From JAAYEV01 sp964508195 (GTDB lineage Bacteria; Bacillota; Clostridia; Ch29): 17,018 nt of DNA. The stretch covers positions 1 to 17,018 of the forward strand of contig CAZDSH010000032.1 in NCBI GenBank assembly GCA_964508195.1, in the 5' to 3' direction. Below, piece by piece: positions 1 through 6,707 of the stretch; the stretch's first letter is position 1; each line of letters begins with the position of its first letter. The position numbers and the translations under genes were made by a program. The notes below the pieces were generated by a model. The model searched no databases. It was not told the DNA's origin and saw only the letters and a program-made list of their open reading frames with translations.

Positions 1-247
1 TACGCTCAGGATGACACGCTGGNNNNNNNNNNNNNNNNNNNNNNNNNNNNNNNNNNNNNNNNNNNNNNNNNNNNNNNNNNNNNNNNNNNNNNNNNNNNNN
101 NNNNNNNNNNNNNNNNNNNNNNTGCTACGCCCAGGATGACACGCTGGTGCTACGCCCAGGATGACACGCTGGTGCTACGCCCAGGATGACACGCTGGTGC
201 TATGCCCAGGATGACACGCTGGTGCTACGCTCAGGATGACACGCTAG
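1..247. repeat. 25-bp tandem repeat array, broken by an assembly gap
   Basis: Five complete 25-bp units run head to tail from 123 to 247, and the last 22 bases of another unit occupy 1-22. Each unit begins TGCTACGC and carries the core CAGGATGACACGCTGG. Units differ by single bases: cgcc or cgct at one site, one tatg variant at 198-222, and a ctag ending in the last unit. A 25-bp period cannot hold one reading frame and I see no coding potential. The rest of 1-337 carries only the inverted repeat listed separately. The array looks like a minisatellite-type intergenic repeat; its true copy number is unknown because of the gap. Confidence 0.95.
23..122. other. assembly gap of 100 N
   Basis: Exactly 100 undetermined bases lie inside the tandem repeat. 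A round 100 N usually marks a gap of unknown length. It also equals four repeat units, so the repeat phase is kept across it, but nothing shows that the length is real. Confidence 0.97.
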
Positions 248-281
248 AAGATGTAAAGCCTTTATCACGTTATATATATTA

Positions 282-332
282 AGGGGCAGATCTTTGATAA
301 TTACTTTTGCAATAGCAAAAAGGACTGCCCCT
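282..332. repeat. nested inverted repeat downstream of the LOR/SDH gene
   Basis: AGGGGCAG at 282-289 is the exact complement of CTGCCCCT at 325-332. Inside lies a second hairpin, TTTTGC (305-310), loop AATA, GCAAAA (315-320). It begins just after the stop codon of the leftward gene and could act as its 3' end structure, but no clean T tract follows on either strand. It could instead be a small dispersed element. Confidence 0.5.
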
Positions 333-337
333 GGCAC

Positions 338-1555
338 TTATACTGTGAAATGGGAGCTGAGTTCCTTCAGGAACCACTCAACATCGCTAACTATGCCCAC
401 TGCCTGATGGGAACCCCGGTCCGTTAGCTTTGTCACTGTGGCAGGGTTAATATCGACGCAGACCGTTTTGACGCGGGCAGGGAGCAAATTCCCCGTAGCA
501 ATGGAATGAAGCATCGTCGAAAGCATGAGTACAATTTTTGTTCCTTTTATGCTTTTTCTCATCGCTTCCTGGGCCTCAACGGAATCCGTAATAGTATCGG
601 GTAGCGGACCGTCGTCCCTTATGGAGCCGGCTAATACAAAGGGGACGTTGTTCGTTATAAGGGCGTGCATAATACCTTTTTTAAGGATCCCCACCTCAAC
701 GGCCCTATGCAAGCTGCCGTATTTTCGTATTTCGTTAATAGCGATTAAATGATGCGTATGCCCCATGGGTGCTGGCGTGCCGTCCTTTATATTTATCCCT
801 AGGGATGTTCCGAGTAACGCAGCCTCCACATCGTGTACCGCTACAGCGTTACCGGTAAGAAAGGCATCAACATAACCTGCATTGATAAGTGCCTCTAAGT
901 GTTTGCCCGCCCCTGTGTGGACTACTGCAGGCCCGGCAACTATTAAAATATTACCTTCGCCTTTTCGCACATCCTTTATTTCTTCAGCTATTTTTTTAAT
1001 CATAAGGGATTTTTGCCTCTCGCTTGATACATCGCTTCCCATGAAAGAAAATCCCTGTTCATCCCCGGCAACCCCGCCCATTGTGGCAACACGTATACCC
1101 CTATTACCCGTTACCACATGTTCACCCTTTAAAAGGGATGCTATGGGGCAGCATCGGGCCTTAATGTTTACTGTATCCACTACTATAGTGCAGTCCATTT
1201 CTATATCCTCGACGGGGATCCATTTGCCGTCCACATTTATATATGTATCAATATTAGTGCTGGAATAGAAACCCTCGGGGCTCACGCCGTCCTTTGTAAC
1301 GGGGGATAGCGTAGCGGGCTGATCATCCGTAGATGAAGCACCAAATTCTTTTAGCTCCTTTAAGATTTCATCGAGCTGCTCACATGTCGGGGCACCTATT
1401 TTTATTTTTGTATAGTCCCTGTCCCCATCAGAACTGTCCATCTTTGTTTCGTCGAGGTTGAACTTGCCGTCCATCTTCATTACCTTATCTATAATACGCG
1501 ATAATAACATCGTATCCATAAGCTGCTCCGGGATTAGGATGTCAGTTGTATACAT
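338..1555 (-). CDS. LOR/SDH-family protein (TIGR00300 type), ornithine cyclodeaminase-like
   Basis: The 405-residue product resembles the LOR/SDH conserved-domain family (TIGR00300). This family corresponds to the C-terminal part of cyanobacterial ArgZ/AgrE and to archaeal proteins reported as ornithine cyclodeaminases, which convert ornithine to proline and ammonia. Residues 1 to about 95 form the LOR/SDH N-terminal domain. The rest looks like a Rossmann-type NAD-binding region, with GNRGIRVATMGGVAGDEQG near residue 150, ILIVAGPAVVHTGAG near 205, and GHTHHLIAINEIRKYGS near 265. The arginine dihydrolase domain of ArgZ is absent, so this is the stand-alone form. The ATG at 1555 has a GGAG site about 10 nt upstream. 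The gene is divergent from the T-box leader and is not in an operon with recognised arginine genes, so the substrate is inferred from family only. Confidence 0.8.
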   Translation of the reverse strand: MYTTDILIPEQLMDTMLLSRIIDKVMKMDGKFNLDETKMDSSDGDRDYTKIKIGAPTCEQLDEILKELKEFGASSTDDQPATLSPVTKDGVSPEGFYSSTNIDTYINVDGKWIPVEDIEMDCTIVVDTVNIKARCCPIASLLKGEHVVTGNRGIRVATMGGVAGDEQGFSFMGSDVSSERQKSLMIKKIAEEIKDVRKGEGNILIVAGPAVVHTGAGKHLEALINAGYVDAFLTGNAVAVHDVEAALLGTSLGINIKDGTPAPMGHTHHLIAINEIRKYGSLHRAVEVGILKKGIMHALITNNVPFVLAGSIRDDGPLPDTITDSVEAQEAMRKSIKGTKIVLMLSTMLHSIATGNLLPARVKTVCVDINPATVTKLTDRGSHQAVGIVSDVEWFLKELSSHFTV

Positions 1556-1658
1556 TTATCCATCACTCCTCTATGGGTATTTCCGGCGGCTTTTCACGGG
1601 ATATTATATAAAAGAGGGTTCGTGATTTTTAAAACCATGAACCGGAATCCTTTTACCA

Positions 1659-1687
1659 ATTATATCAGGCCTATTCTATGAAAGCAA
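1659..1687 (-). promoter_or_regulatory. predicted promoter of the LOR/SDH gene
   Basis: Read leftward, a -35-like TTGCTT (1687-1682) is followed by a 17-nt spacer and a perfect TATAAT (1664-1659). This is about 105 bp upstream of the ATG. A second TATAAT-like stretch lies nearer the gene but has a poor -35. Confidence 0.5.
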
Positions 1688-1704
1688 AAATAAAAAAATA
1701 GGAG

Positions 1705-1733
1705 TTGACATACCATTTTTTTTGTAATATTAT
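1705..1733 (+). promoter_or_regulatory. predicted promoter of the T-box/prephenate dehydratase transcript
   Basis: TTGACA (1705-1710), a 17-nt spacer and TATTAT (1728-1733) give a strong vegetative sigma-type promoter. It lies back to back with the leftward promoter and just upstream of the T-box leader, so transcription should start near 1740. Confidence 0.75.
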
Positions 1734-1739
1734 TGATGG

Positions 1740-2024
1740 AATAATAAAACAAATGCGATGACGGGGAAAAGTAAGGCGATTCTGACTTACAGGGAAAAAC
1801 CATTGTAAACTGAGAGTGGTTTTACGAATCAGGGTCCTCTGAAGTTCTCCCTTGAGCACACCCGTTGAACGCTTGAGGCTTTTAGACGAGTGCGTATGCC
1901 CCACGTTATAAGGGCGGGATATCGGAGAAATCCCGTATCTTTTTAAGTGCATCATTTATTGATGAATTTGGGTGGTACCGCGAAACATAGAGCTTTCGTC
2001 CCTAACGGGGACGGGGGCTTTTTT
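1740..2024 (+). promoter_or_regulatory. T-box leader, phenylalanine specifier (UUC)
   Basis: This tRNA-sensing leader carries the hallmark elements in order. AGTA (1770-1773) matches the S-turn on the 5' side of Stem I. GAAG-TTC-T followed by CCCTTGAGC (1841-1856) matches the usual arrangement around the specifier, which places TTC (1845-1847) as the specifier codon for tRNA-Phe. The T-box core GGGTGGTACCGCG (1970-1982) contains TGGT, whose last base fits the A discriminator expected of tRNA-Phe. A terminator hairpin follows. Uncharged tRNA-Phe would stabilise the antiterminator and turn on the downstream prephenate dehydratase gene. The specifier and gene function agree, which supports both calls. 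Confidence 0.92.
1991..2024 (+). terminator. T-box regulated intrinsic terminator
   Basis: AGCTTTCGTCCC (1991-2002) pairs with GGGACGGGGGCT (2008-2019), using several G-U pairs, around a 5-nt loop, and a T run follows at 2019-2024. The CCC at 2000-2002 is also the natural partner of the GGG in the T-box core (1970-1972), giving the competing antiterminator. Confidence 0.9.
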
Positions 2025-2058
2025 GTTTATAAAGCTTAATGTTAGGGGGAAAAGGTTA

Positions 2059-2655
2059 ATGATCATTTTATCAAGGTCGGGAACACAGCGTAGGGAAATC
2101 GATTTGTCGGTACATAACACAGCAGCCTATATAGGTGCCCCGGGCTCCTTTACCTATGAGGCTGCCCGTCGGATCTGCTCCGATGCGATATTAACGGGTT
2201 TTGAAAGCGTCGACGATGTGTTTGATGCCGTGCTAAAGGGTAAGGTAACGAGAGGGATAGTACCCTTTGAAAACACTCTAGCGGGGGGTATAGAAGAAGT
2301 AAAAAAACGTATTCAGGACGGGGACATTGAAATTTTTGGCCGTTTAAAATTAAAAATATTTCAAAGGCTTATGGCTCCAAAGGGTACAAAATTATCGAAT
2401 ATTAGAAAGATATATTCCCATTATAAGGCTTTAGAACAGTGTAAGGGTTTCCTGGCCACTATGGAAAACTGTCAGACGATACCATATACTACTACCTCCG
2501 CCGCCGCTGCAGCCGTGGCGGCCCTTAATGATAAACGTTCTGCGGCTATCGCTAGCGGGGCTGCAGCAAGGTTAAACCGCCTCGTCATCATAAAAAAGGA
2601 GATTCAAGATAGCCCGGAAAATTATACGGAGTTTATTGCGTTTAAAAAAAAGTAA
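2059..2655 (+). CDS. pheA: prephenate dehydratase, short form without ACT domain
   Basis: The product should convert prephenate to phenylpyruvate in phenylalanine synthesis. Family motifs are visible: YIGAPGSFTYEAA (24-36), IVPFENTLAGG (67-77), SHYKALEQC (120-128), TTSAAAAAVA (145-154), AAIASGAAA (162-170) and NYTEF (188-192), which corresponds to the usual N-x-T-R-F. The threonine is kept but the arginine is glutamate. The protein ends at residue 198, whereas regulated forms run to about 280 with a C-terminal ACT domain and an ESRP motif; both are missing. I chose the ATG at 2059, just after the T-box terminator and preceded by a GGGGGA site. An in-frame GTG at 1972 lies inside the T-box and is not a credible start. 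Control is probably by the Phe T-box rather than by allosteric feedback. Confidence 0.82.
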   Translation: MIILSRSGTQRREIDLSVHNTAAYIGAPGSFTYEAARRICSDAILTGFESVDDVFDAVLKGKVTRGIVPFENTLAGGIEEVKKRIQDGDIEIFGRLKLKIFQRLMAPKGTKLSNIRKIYSHYKALEQCKGFLATMENCQTIPYTTTSAAAAAVAALNDKRSAAIASGAAARLNRLVIIKKEIQDSPENYTEFIAFKKK

Positions 2656-2708
2656 AGGGTAGCGAATCATGAATTGAACCGGGGAAGGGATACCCAATGC
2701 TGTAGCTA

Positions 2709-3152
2709 TCACTTTTTAGCGAAGAGCTTTAAGTATTCCCCGTATCCCTTCTTTTCCAAGTCCTTTATAGGGATAAATTCCAAGGCGGCACTGTTTATGC
2801 AATACCTCAATCCCGTCGGGGCCGGGCCATCGGTGAATACGTGACCTAGATGAGAATTGCTTCCTTCGCTCCTTACCTCAGTTCGCACCATACCAAGGCT
2901 GTTGTCCAGTTTTTCTACAATATGTTCCTTACTTATCGGCTTTGTAAAGCTAGGCCAACCGCAACCGGAATCGTATTTATCCAGGGAGCTAAAAAGCGGG
3001 CGGCCGGTGAGTATATCAACGTAGATGCCCTCTTCATAATGGTCCCAATATTCGTTTTTAAAGGGCGGCTCCGTGCCATTTTCCCGGGTGACTTTATATT
3101 GCATAGGCGTAAGTTTTTTACCGGTTAATCGTTCAGATTTGTTGTTATCCAT
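2709..3152 (-). CDS. msrB: peptide methionine-R-sulfoxide reductase MsrB
   Basis: The product reduces the R epimer of methionine sulfoxide in proteins, repairing oxidative damage. The sequence shows SGCGWPSF (62-69, Cys64 as likely resolving cysteine), SHLGHVF (100-106) and RYCINSAAL (116-124, Cys118 as catalytic cysteine). The two CxxC pairs that bind structural zinc in many MsrB proteins are absent; 64 and 118 are the only cysteines. I chose the ATG at 3152, giving 147 residues, because GGAGGT lies about 10 nt upstream and residue 1 falls just before the usual MsrB N-terminus. An upstream in-frame ATG at 3224 adds 24 residues without family similarity. There is no MsrA domain. The gene converges with the prephenate dehydratase gene and no clear terminator lies between them. 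Confidence 0.93.
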   Translation of the reverse strand: MDNNKSERLTGKKLTPMQYKVTRENGTEPPFKNEYWDHYEEGIYVDILTGRPLFSSLDKYDSGCGWPSFTKPISKEHIVEKLDNSLGMVRTEVRSEGSNSHLGHVFTDGPAPTGLRYCINSAALEFIPIKDLEKKGYGEYLKLFAKK

Positions 3153-3192
3153 ATTAAGCAAAACCTCCGTTGATATATATTTTGTTCTATTA

Positions 3193-3198
3193 ATTATA
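3193..3198 (-). promoter_or_regulatory. possible -10 element for msrB
   Basis: Read leftward, TATAAT (3198-3193) lies about 40 bp upstream of the chosen ATG. No good -35 lies at the right distance, so this is tentative. Confidence 0.35.
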
Positions 3199-3315
3199 CC
3201 CAATACCGGCACTTCGAATTCCATAGGGGATGTAATAAAACCGTCACATAATGCCGTATAATAGCATTTTGTTAACGTATAACATAATGTAGAATTTTTT
3301 GAGCTTTAAACATCG

Positions 3316-3344
3316 TTGACAACAGGGGAGTTCTGATGTAAAAT
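3316..3344 (+). promoter_or_regulatory. predicted promoter of tRNA-Ser and SRP RNA
   Basis: TTGACA (3316-3321), a 17-nt spacer and TAAAAT (3339-3344) form a strong promoter about 50 bp before the tRNA. The tRNA and SRP RNA have only 13 nt between them and are probably made from this start. A TGTTA-ACGTA-TAACA inverted repeat lies just upstream at 3270-3284. Confidence 0.75.
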
Positions 3345-3395
3345 TTATAGGTGCATCGGCCCTTAAAGGTCGTCCTAAAATAGTAACATTAGTTT

Positions 3396-3489
3396 GGAGA
3401 GATGGCTGAGTTTGGCTGAAGGCGCTCGCCTGGAAAGCGAGTAGACGGGGACACTTGTCTCGCGGGTTCAAATCCCGCTCTCTCCGCCA
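3396..3489 (+). tRNA. tRNA-Ser (anticodon GGA)
   Basis: The 94-nt gene folds as a serine tRNA with a long variable arm. GGAGAGA (3396-3402) pairs with TCTCTCC (3479-3485). The anticodon stem CTCGC/GCGAG (3425-3429 and 3437-3441) frames a loop with GGA at 3432-3434. The T arm reads GCGGGTTCAAATCCCGC. The CCA end (3487-3489) is encoded. It reads UCC and UCU codons. Confidence 0.97.
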
Positions 3490-3502
3490 TTTTTATAGAT
3501 TT

Positions 3503-3772
3503 GGCCGTGCTAGACGGGGATGTAGCGGCGCCCTGTAGCCTGCAAACCGCTATAGCAGGGTTGAATCCCTTTCTGAGGCTTATACTTTGCGGGGCTGCCC
3601 CGGGTAAGTGGTGTCGAAGGTTGGGTCCTACGCAATGGAAATTCATAAACCCCGTCAGGTCCGGGAGGAAGCAGCGGTAAGTGAATCTATTCCATGTGCC
3701 GTAGGTAAGCCTGGCCGGAGCTAACTGTCCGGGTAACGCCTGTGGAGATAAGTCGGGGGAAGGTGCACGGCC
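3503..3772 (+). ncRNA. ffs: signal recognition particle RNA, long form with Alu domain
   Basis: The termini GGCCGTGC (3503-3510) and GCACGGCC (3765-3772) pair perfectly and enclose about 270 nt. The Ffh-binding domain IV signature, GTCAGGTCCGGGAGGAAGCA and the following bases, starts at 3654, with a GGGA tetraloop of GNRA type. The 5' part carries the Alu-domain CCTGTAGCC stretch near 3532. Overall it follows the scRNA of Bacillus rather than the short 4.5S RNA of enterobacteria. The RNA pairs with Ffh to target nascent membrane and secreted proteins. Its place between tRNA-Ser and dnaX matches the order in Bacillus. Confidence 0.96.
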
Positions 3773-3793
3773 ATTAAATTTATTCGCAGCTTC

Positions 3794-3818
3794 GAAGGGG
3801 ATGATTCTCCTTCTTTTT
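3794..3818 (+). terminator. intrinsic terminator after the SRP RNA
   Basis: GAAGGGGA (3794-3801) pairs with TCTCCTTC (3806-3813), with one G-U pair, around the loop TGAT. Five T follow. Confidence 0.8.
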
Positions 3819-3836
3819 GTTTTATACTTTTTAAGG

Positions 3837-3842
3837 TATAAT
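3837..3842 (+). promoter_or_regulatory. possible -10 element for dnaX
   Basis: A perfect TATAAT follows the SRP terminator, about 165 bp before dnaX. The sequence 17 bp upstream is only T-rich, so the -35 is weak. If used, it would give a long leader that holds the repeats at 3885-3961. Confidence 0.45.
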
Positions 3843-3884
3843 CATTAAAGGTGAGTATAAGCGCCTATAGAGAATTGATCCATA

Positions 3885-3961
3885 AATACCGTTATATCAC
3901 GGTGAACCAACGCTATGGATATCCTTTTTGAATAATATAACGGTTAGGAATACCGTTATAT
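3885..3961 (+). repeat. three-copy inverted/direct repeat in the dnaX leader
   Basis: AATACCGTTATAT occurs at 3885-3897 and again at 3949-3961. Between them ATATAACGGT (3935-3944) is the exact complement of ACCGTTATAT in both copies. The middle copy can therefore form a 10-bp stem with either the first copy (37-nt loop) or the last (7-nt loop), but not both. No known riboswitch class is recognised. Confidence 0.7.
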
Positions 3962-4007
3962 ATGGGATTTTTACTAAAAACATAGAAAGGTAAAAGGGTG
4001 TGGATAT

Positions 4008-5723
4008 ATGGGCTATACTGCTTTGTATAGACAATACAGACCTCGGGTTTTTGATCAGGTAAGGGGTCAATCTCACATTATTACAACTTTAAAAAACCAA
4101 ATATCCGGTAATAAGATTGCCCATGCATACTTGTTTGCAGGCACCAGGGGTACTGGTAAAACCACTACGGCCAGAATATTTTCAAGGGCGGTTAATTGTA
4201 TTAAACCGGAAAACGGAAACCCGTGTAATCAATGTATCGTGTGCGAAAAGGCCCTAGCGGGCAATCTTATGGATATTGTCGAAATAGATGCGGCCTCTAA
4301 CAGGGGTGTGGATGAAATAAGGGATCTACGGGAAAAAGTGAAATATCCCCCTACCGAGGGGCGGTTTAAGGTATATATAGTGGATGAGGTACACATGTTG
4401 ACTACTGAGGCTTTTAATGCGCTCTTGAAGACGCTGGAAGAGCCGCCATCGCATATTATATTTATACTTGCAACTACGGAACCCCACAGGTTGCCGGCGA
4501 CGGTGTTGTCCCGCTGCCAGAGGTTCGATTTTAAAAGGATATCCATCGCCGAAATTGCTGATCTACTAAGGCAGGTTGTCAAAGAAGCCGATATTGATAT
4601 AGATGATAAGGCCTTAGAACATATAGCAGGCCGTGTTGACGGGTCTGCTAGGGATGCCCTCGGCCTTTTGGACAAATGTTACGCTTACGGGGAGGAACGT
4701 ATTACCCTGGATAAAATAATTTCGGTGCTGGGCATAGCCAGCGAAGGGTTACTTTTTAATTTAGCCGAAACGTTATCCCGAAGGGACGCCGCCGGCTGTA
4801 TAACATTGCTAAGTGATGCTATAGGCGATGGAAAGGATGCCGGACGGCTTTTTAAGGATATAATACATTATCTAAGGGATATGCTCGTCGTAAAGGTATC
4901 CCCTTTAGCGTCTGTAACTATATCGGAAACAAAAAGGGATGCCCTCTTAGCCCTGGTCAAAAAAATTGAAATAAACACCCTCATAAGATGGATAAGTATC
5001 CTTTCCGAGGCGGAGGCTAAGGCTAAATGGAGCACGTATTCCGGGGTACTCCTTGAGGTGGCCCTTATCAAACTTTGCGAGCCTACTATGGGGACATCCT
5101 TAGAGGGAATTATAGATAGAATATCGCGATTAGAGAAGATTGTATTAAAGGACGAGGCGTATGTTGATACGGTGGCCGGGCGCGGAAAACGGGACACGGA
5201 TACGATGGCGGCACGGGGGTTGCGCCGGGGGGAGTCCCCGGGCAAAGGCGAAAACGAAAAAAATGTTCCAAAGGGGTCGGAGTTCAACGGGGATAGGGAT
5301 GCAGGAGTAGCGGATGATAAAAAATCCGATAGCAACGCTAAGGATGAAACTACGACGGAGAAAAAGCCGTCCCTGGAAGAGATCGCAAAGGGTTGGGACG
5401 GCACATTGAAGCGGATTGAAAAGACTAAAAAAGGACTTTACACAATAATAAAGGGTTCAAGGCCCATAGAGGTGAAAGGGGCCACTTTGGTAATAGGATG
5501 TAAAGCATTAACCGGTATATACCGTGAAATAGCCAACCGAAAAGAGAATAAGGACGCTTTAAAGGATGCCTTGGCCTCAACTATAGGGATGCACTTTAAT
5601 ATACAAATCGAAAATATAGCCGACGATAAACAAGAAAGGCCCGCTGAATCAGAACAGGGGGATCAAAGTTTATACGCCGAAGCTGTAGAGATCTTCGGCG
5701 AAGAAATAGTTGGTGAATTATAG
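4008..5723 (+). CDS. dnaX: DNA polymerase III subunit gamma/tau (clamp loader ATPase)
   Basis: DnaX is the ATPase that loads the beta clamp and ties the replisome together. Visible are Walker A GTRGTGKT (45-52), the zinc-binding cysteines 64, 73, 76 and 79, Walker B-type DEVHM (126-130), sensor 1 LATTEPH near 154 and the SRC arginine-finger motif (Arg169). Domain III follows to about residue 370. A charged linker rich in Lys, Glu, Asp and Gly spans roughly 390-460. The C-terminal 110 residues form a tau-like tail. At 571 residues it is a full tau-type product. The ATG at 4008 gives the canonical MGYTALYRQYRP start. The ybaB gene begins 33 bp downstream, matching the conserved dnaX-ybaB-recR order. 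Confidence 0.98.
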   Translation: MGYTALYRQYRPRVFDQVRGQSHIITTLKNQISGNKIAHAYLFAGTRGTGKTTTARIFSRAVNCIKPENGNPCNQCIVCEKALAGNLMDIVEIDAASNRGVDEIRDLREKVKYPPTEGRFKVYIVDEVHMLTTEAFNALLKTLEEPPSHIIFILATTEPHRLPATVLSRCQRFDFKRISIAEIADLLRQVVKEADIDIDDKALEHIAGRVDGSARDALGLLDKCYAYGEERITLDKIISVLGIASEGLLFNLAETLSRRDAAGCITLLSDAIGDGKDAGRLFKDIIHYLRDMLVVKVSPLASVTISETKRDALLALVKKIEINTLIRWISILSEAEAKAKWSTYSGVLLEVALIKLCEPTMGTSLEGIIDRISRLEKIVLKDEAYVDTVAGRGKRDTDTMAARGLRRGESPGKGENEKNVPKGSEFNGDRDAGVADDKKSDSNAKDETTTEKKPSLEEIAKGWDGTLKRIEKTKKGLYTIIKGSRPIEVKGATLVIGCKALTGIYREIANRKENKDALKDALASTIGMHFNIQIENIADDKQERPAESEQGDQSLYAEAVEIFGEEIVGEL

Positions 5724-5756
5724 CAGGATGATATTTTAAACGTGGAGGGATGCTAG

Positions 5757-6092
5757 GTGGCAAGGGGTAGAAGGCCCGGAATGGGCGGTAATATGGGTAA
5801 CATGATGAAACAGGTACAAAAAATGCAACAGGAAATGACGAAATTGCAGGGGGAGTTAGAAAAAAGGACCGTAGAAAGCAGTGTCGGCGGCGGCGTGGTA
5901 AACGTCGTGGCCACGGGGAAAAAAGAAATAAAGGATATAAATATAAAGCCCGAAGCAGTAGACCCCGATGACGTGGAAATGCTAGAGGATTTGATTCTGA
6001 CAGCGGTTAATCAGGCATTACAAAAAGCCGAGGAAATGGTTGCCGGTGAGATGAATAAGATTACAGGGGGGCTTAATATTCCGGGGCTTTAG
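5757..6092 (+). CDS. ybaB: YbaB/EbfC family nucleoid-associated protein
   Basis: The 111-residue product is a small DNA-binding protein of the YbaB/EbfC family (YaaK in Bacillus), which forms dimers and coats DNA. Residues 1-17 are Gly, Arg and Met rich. A coiled-coil helix, MKQVQKMQQEMTKLQGELEK, covers roughly 18-37. The family core follows, with GGGVVNVVATGKKEI and DVEMLEDLILTAVNQALQKA. It starts at GTG 5757 with a GGAGGG site 5-8 nt upstream. It sits between dnaX and recR with gaps of 33 and 15 bp and is very likely in the same operon. The precise cellular role is not settled for the family. Confidence 0.95.
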   Translation: MARGRRPGMGGNMGNMMKQVQKMQQEMTKLQGELEKRTVESSVGGGVVNVVATGKKEIKDINIKPEAVDPDDVEMLEDLILTAVNQALQKAEEMVAGEMNKITGGLNIPGL

Positions 6093-6107
6093 GATGGGAG
6101 TGAGTTC

Positions 6108-6707
6108 GTGGATTACTACGCGGCATCGGTAGCAAAACTGATCAGTGAACTATCCAGGCTTCCCGGGGTAGGGAACAAAACCGCCCAGAGACTGGCCTTT
6201 TATATATTGGATGCGCCACCCCAGCAGGCGGAAAACCTCGCACGGTCCATAGTGATCGCTAGGAGAAACATCAAGAACTGTTCCGTATGTTGTAACATGA
6301 CTGATACTGATCCCTGTAGGATCTGTAGCAACAATGGGCGGGATAAAAGTACGATTTGTGTTCTGGAAAGCCCCAGGGATGTTGTGGCTATGGAAAAAAC
6401 AAGGGAATATAAGGGCCTTTACCACGTGTTACACGGGGCCATATCCCCTATGGAGGATATAGGACCCGATGATATAAGAATAAAGGAACTATTACTTAGA
6501 TTGCAAGACGAGGTGGTAAAGGAAGTTATACTTGCCACTAACCCCACCATTGAAGGGGAGGCCACGGCTATGTATATTTCAAAGCTATTAAAGCCCTTGG
6601 GCGTAAAAACTACCAGGATAGCCCACGGTATACCTGTAGGTGGCGATTTGGAATACGCCGATGAAGTTACGCTGGTAAAAGCGATGGAGGGGCGGAGGGA
6701 AATATAA
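6108..6707 (+). CDS. recR: recombination protein RecR
   Basis: RecR works with RecO, and with RecF at gaps, to load RecA on SSB-coated DNA. The 199-residue protein shows the helix-hairpin-helix LPGVGNKTAQRLAFYIL (18-34), a four-cysteine zinc site (Cys58, 61, 70 and 73) and a Toprim domain beginning near ICVLESPRDVVAMEK. It ends with TNPTIEGEATA and AHGIPVGGDLEYAD, all typical. The start is GTG 6108 behind GGGAGTGA, 15 bp after the ybaB stop. A terminator follows directly, so the dnaX-ybaB-recR transcript probably ends here. Confidence 0.98.
   Translation: MDYYAASVAKLISELSRLPGVGNKTAQRLAFYILDAPPQQAENLARSIVIARRNIKNCSVCCNMTDTDPCRICSNNGRDKSTICVLESPRDVVAMEKTREYKGLYHVLHGAISPMEDIGPDDIRIKELLLRLQDEVVKEVILATNPTIEGEATAMYISKLLKPLGVKTTRIAHGIPVGGDLEYADEVTLVKAMEGRREI

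Noticed and set aside
123..247. CRISPR array
   Set aside because: The units are directly adjacent with no unique spacers, and no cas genes are present.
1671..1955. 94-codon leftward open frame
   Set aside because: It lies entirely in the promoter and T-box leader, and the RNA structure explains the sequence.
1972..2058. N-terminal extension of the prephenate dehydratase from GTG 1972
   Set aside because: It runs through the T-box core and terminator; the family domain begins well after ATG 2059, which has its own ribosome site.
3244..3646. Two leftward open frames over the tRNA and SRP RNA
   Set aside because: They are antisense to clearly recognised RNA genes and show no protein family pattern.
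3999..4007. TGTGGATAT before dnaX as a DnaA box
   Set aside because: It is a single imperfect match overlapping the start of dnaX, with no cluster of boxes and no origin features.
5249..5266. A-rich run in dnaX as a programmed frameshift for a gamma product
   Set aside because: There is no clear heptamer plus downstream stem like that of E. coli dnaX; the evidence is too weak to claim a short product.
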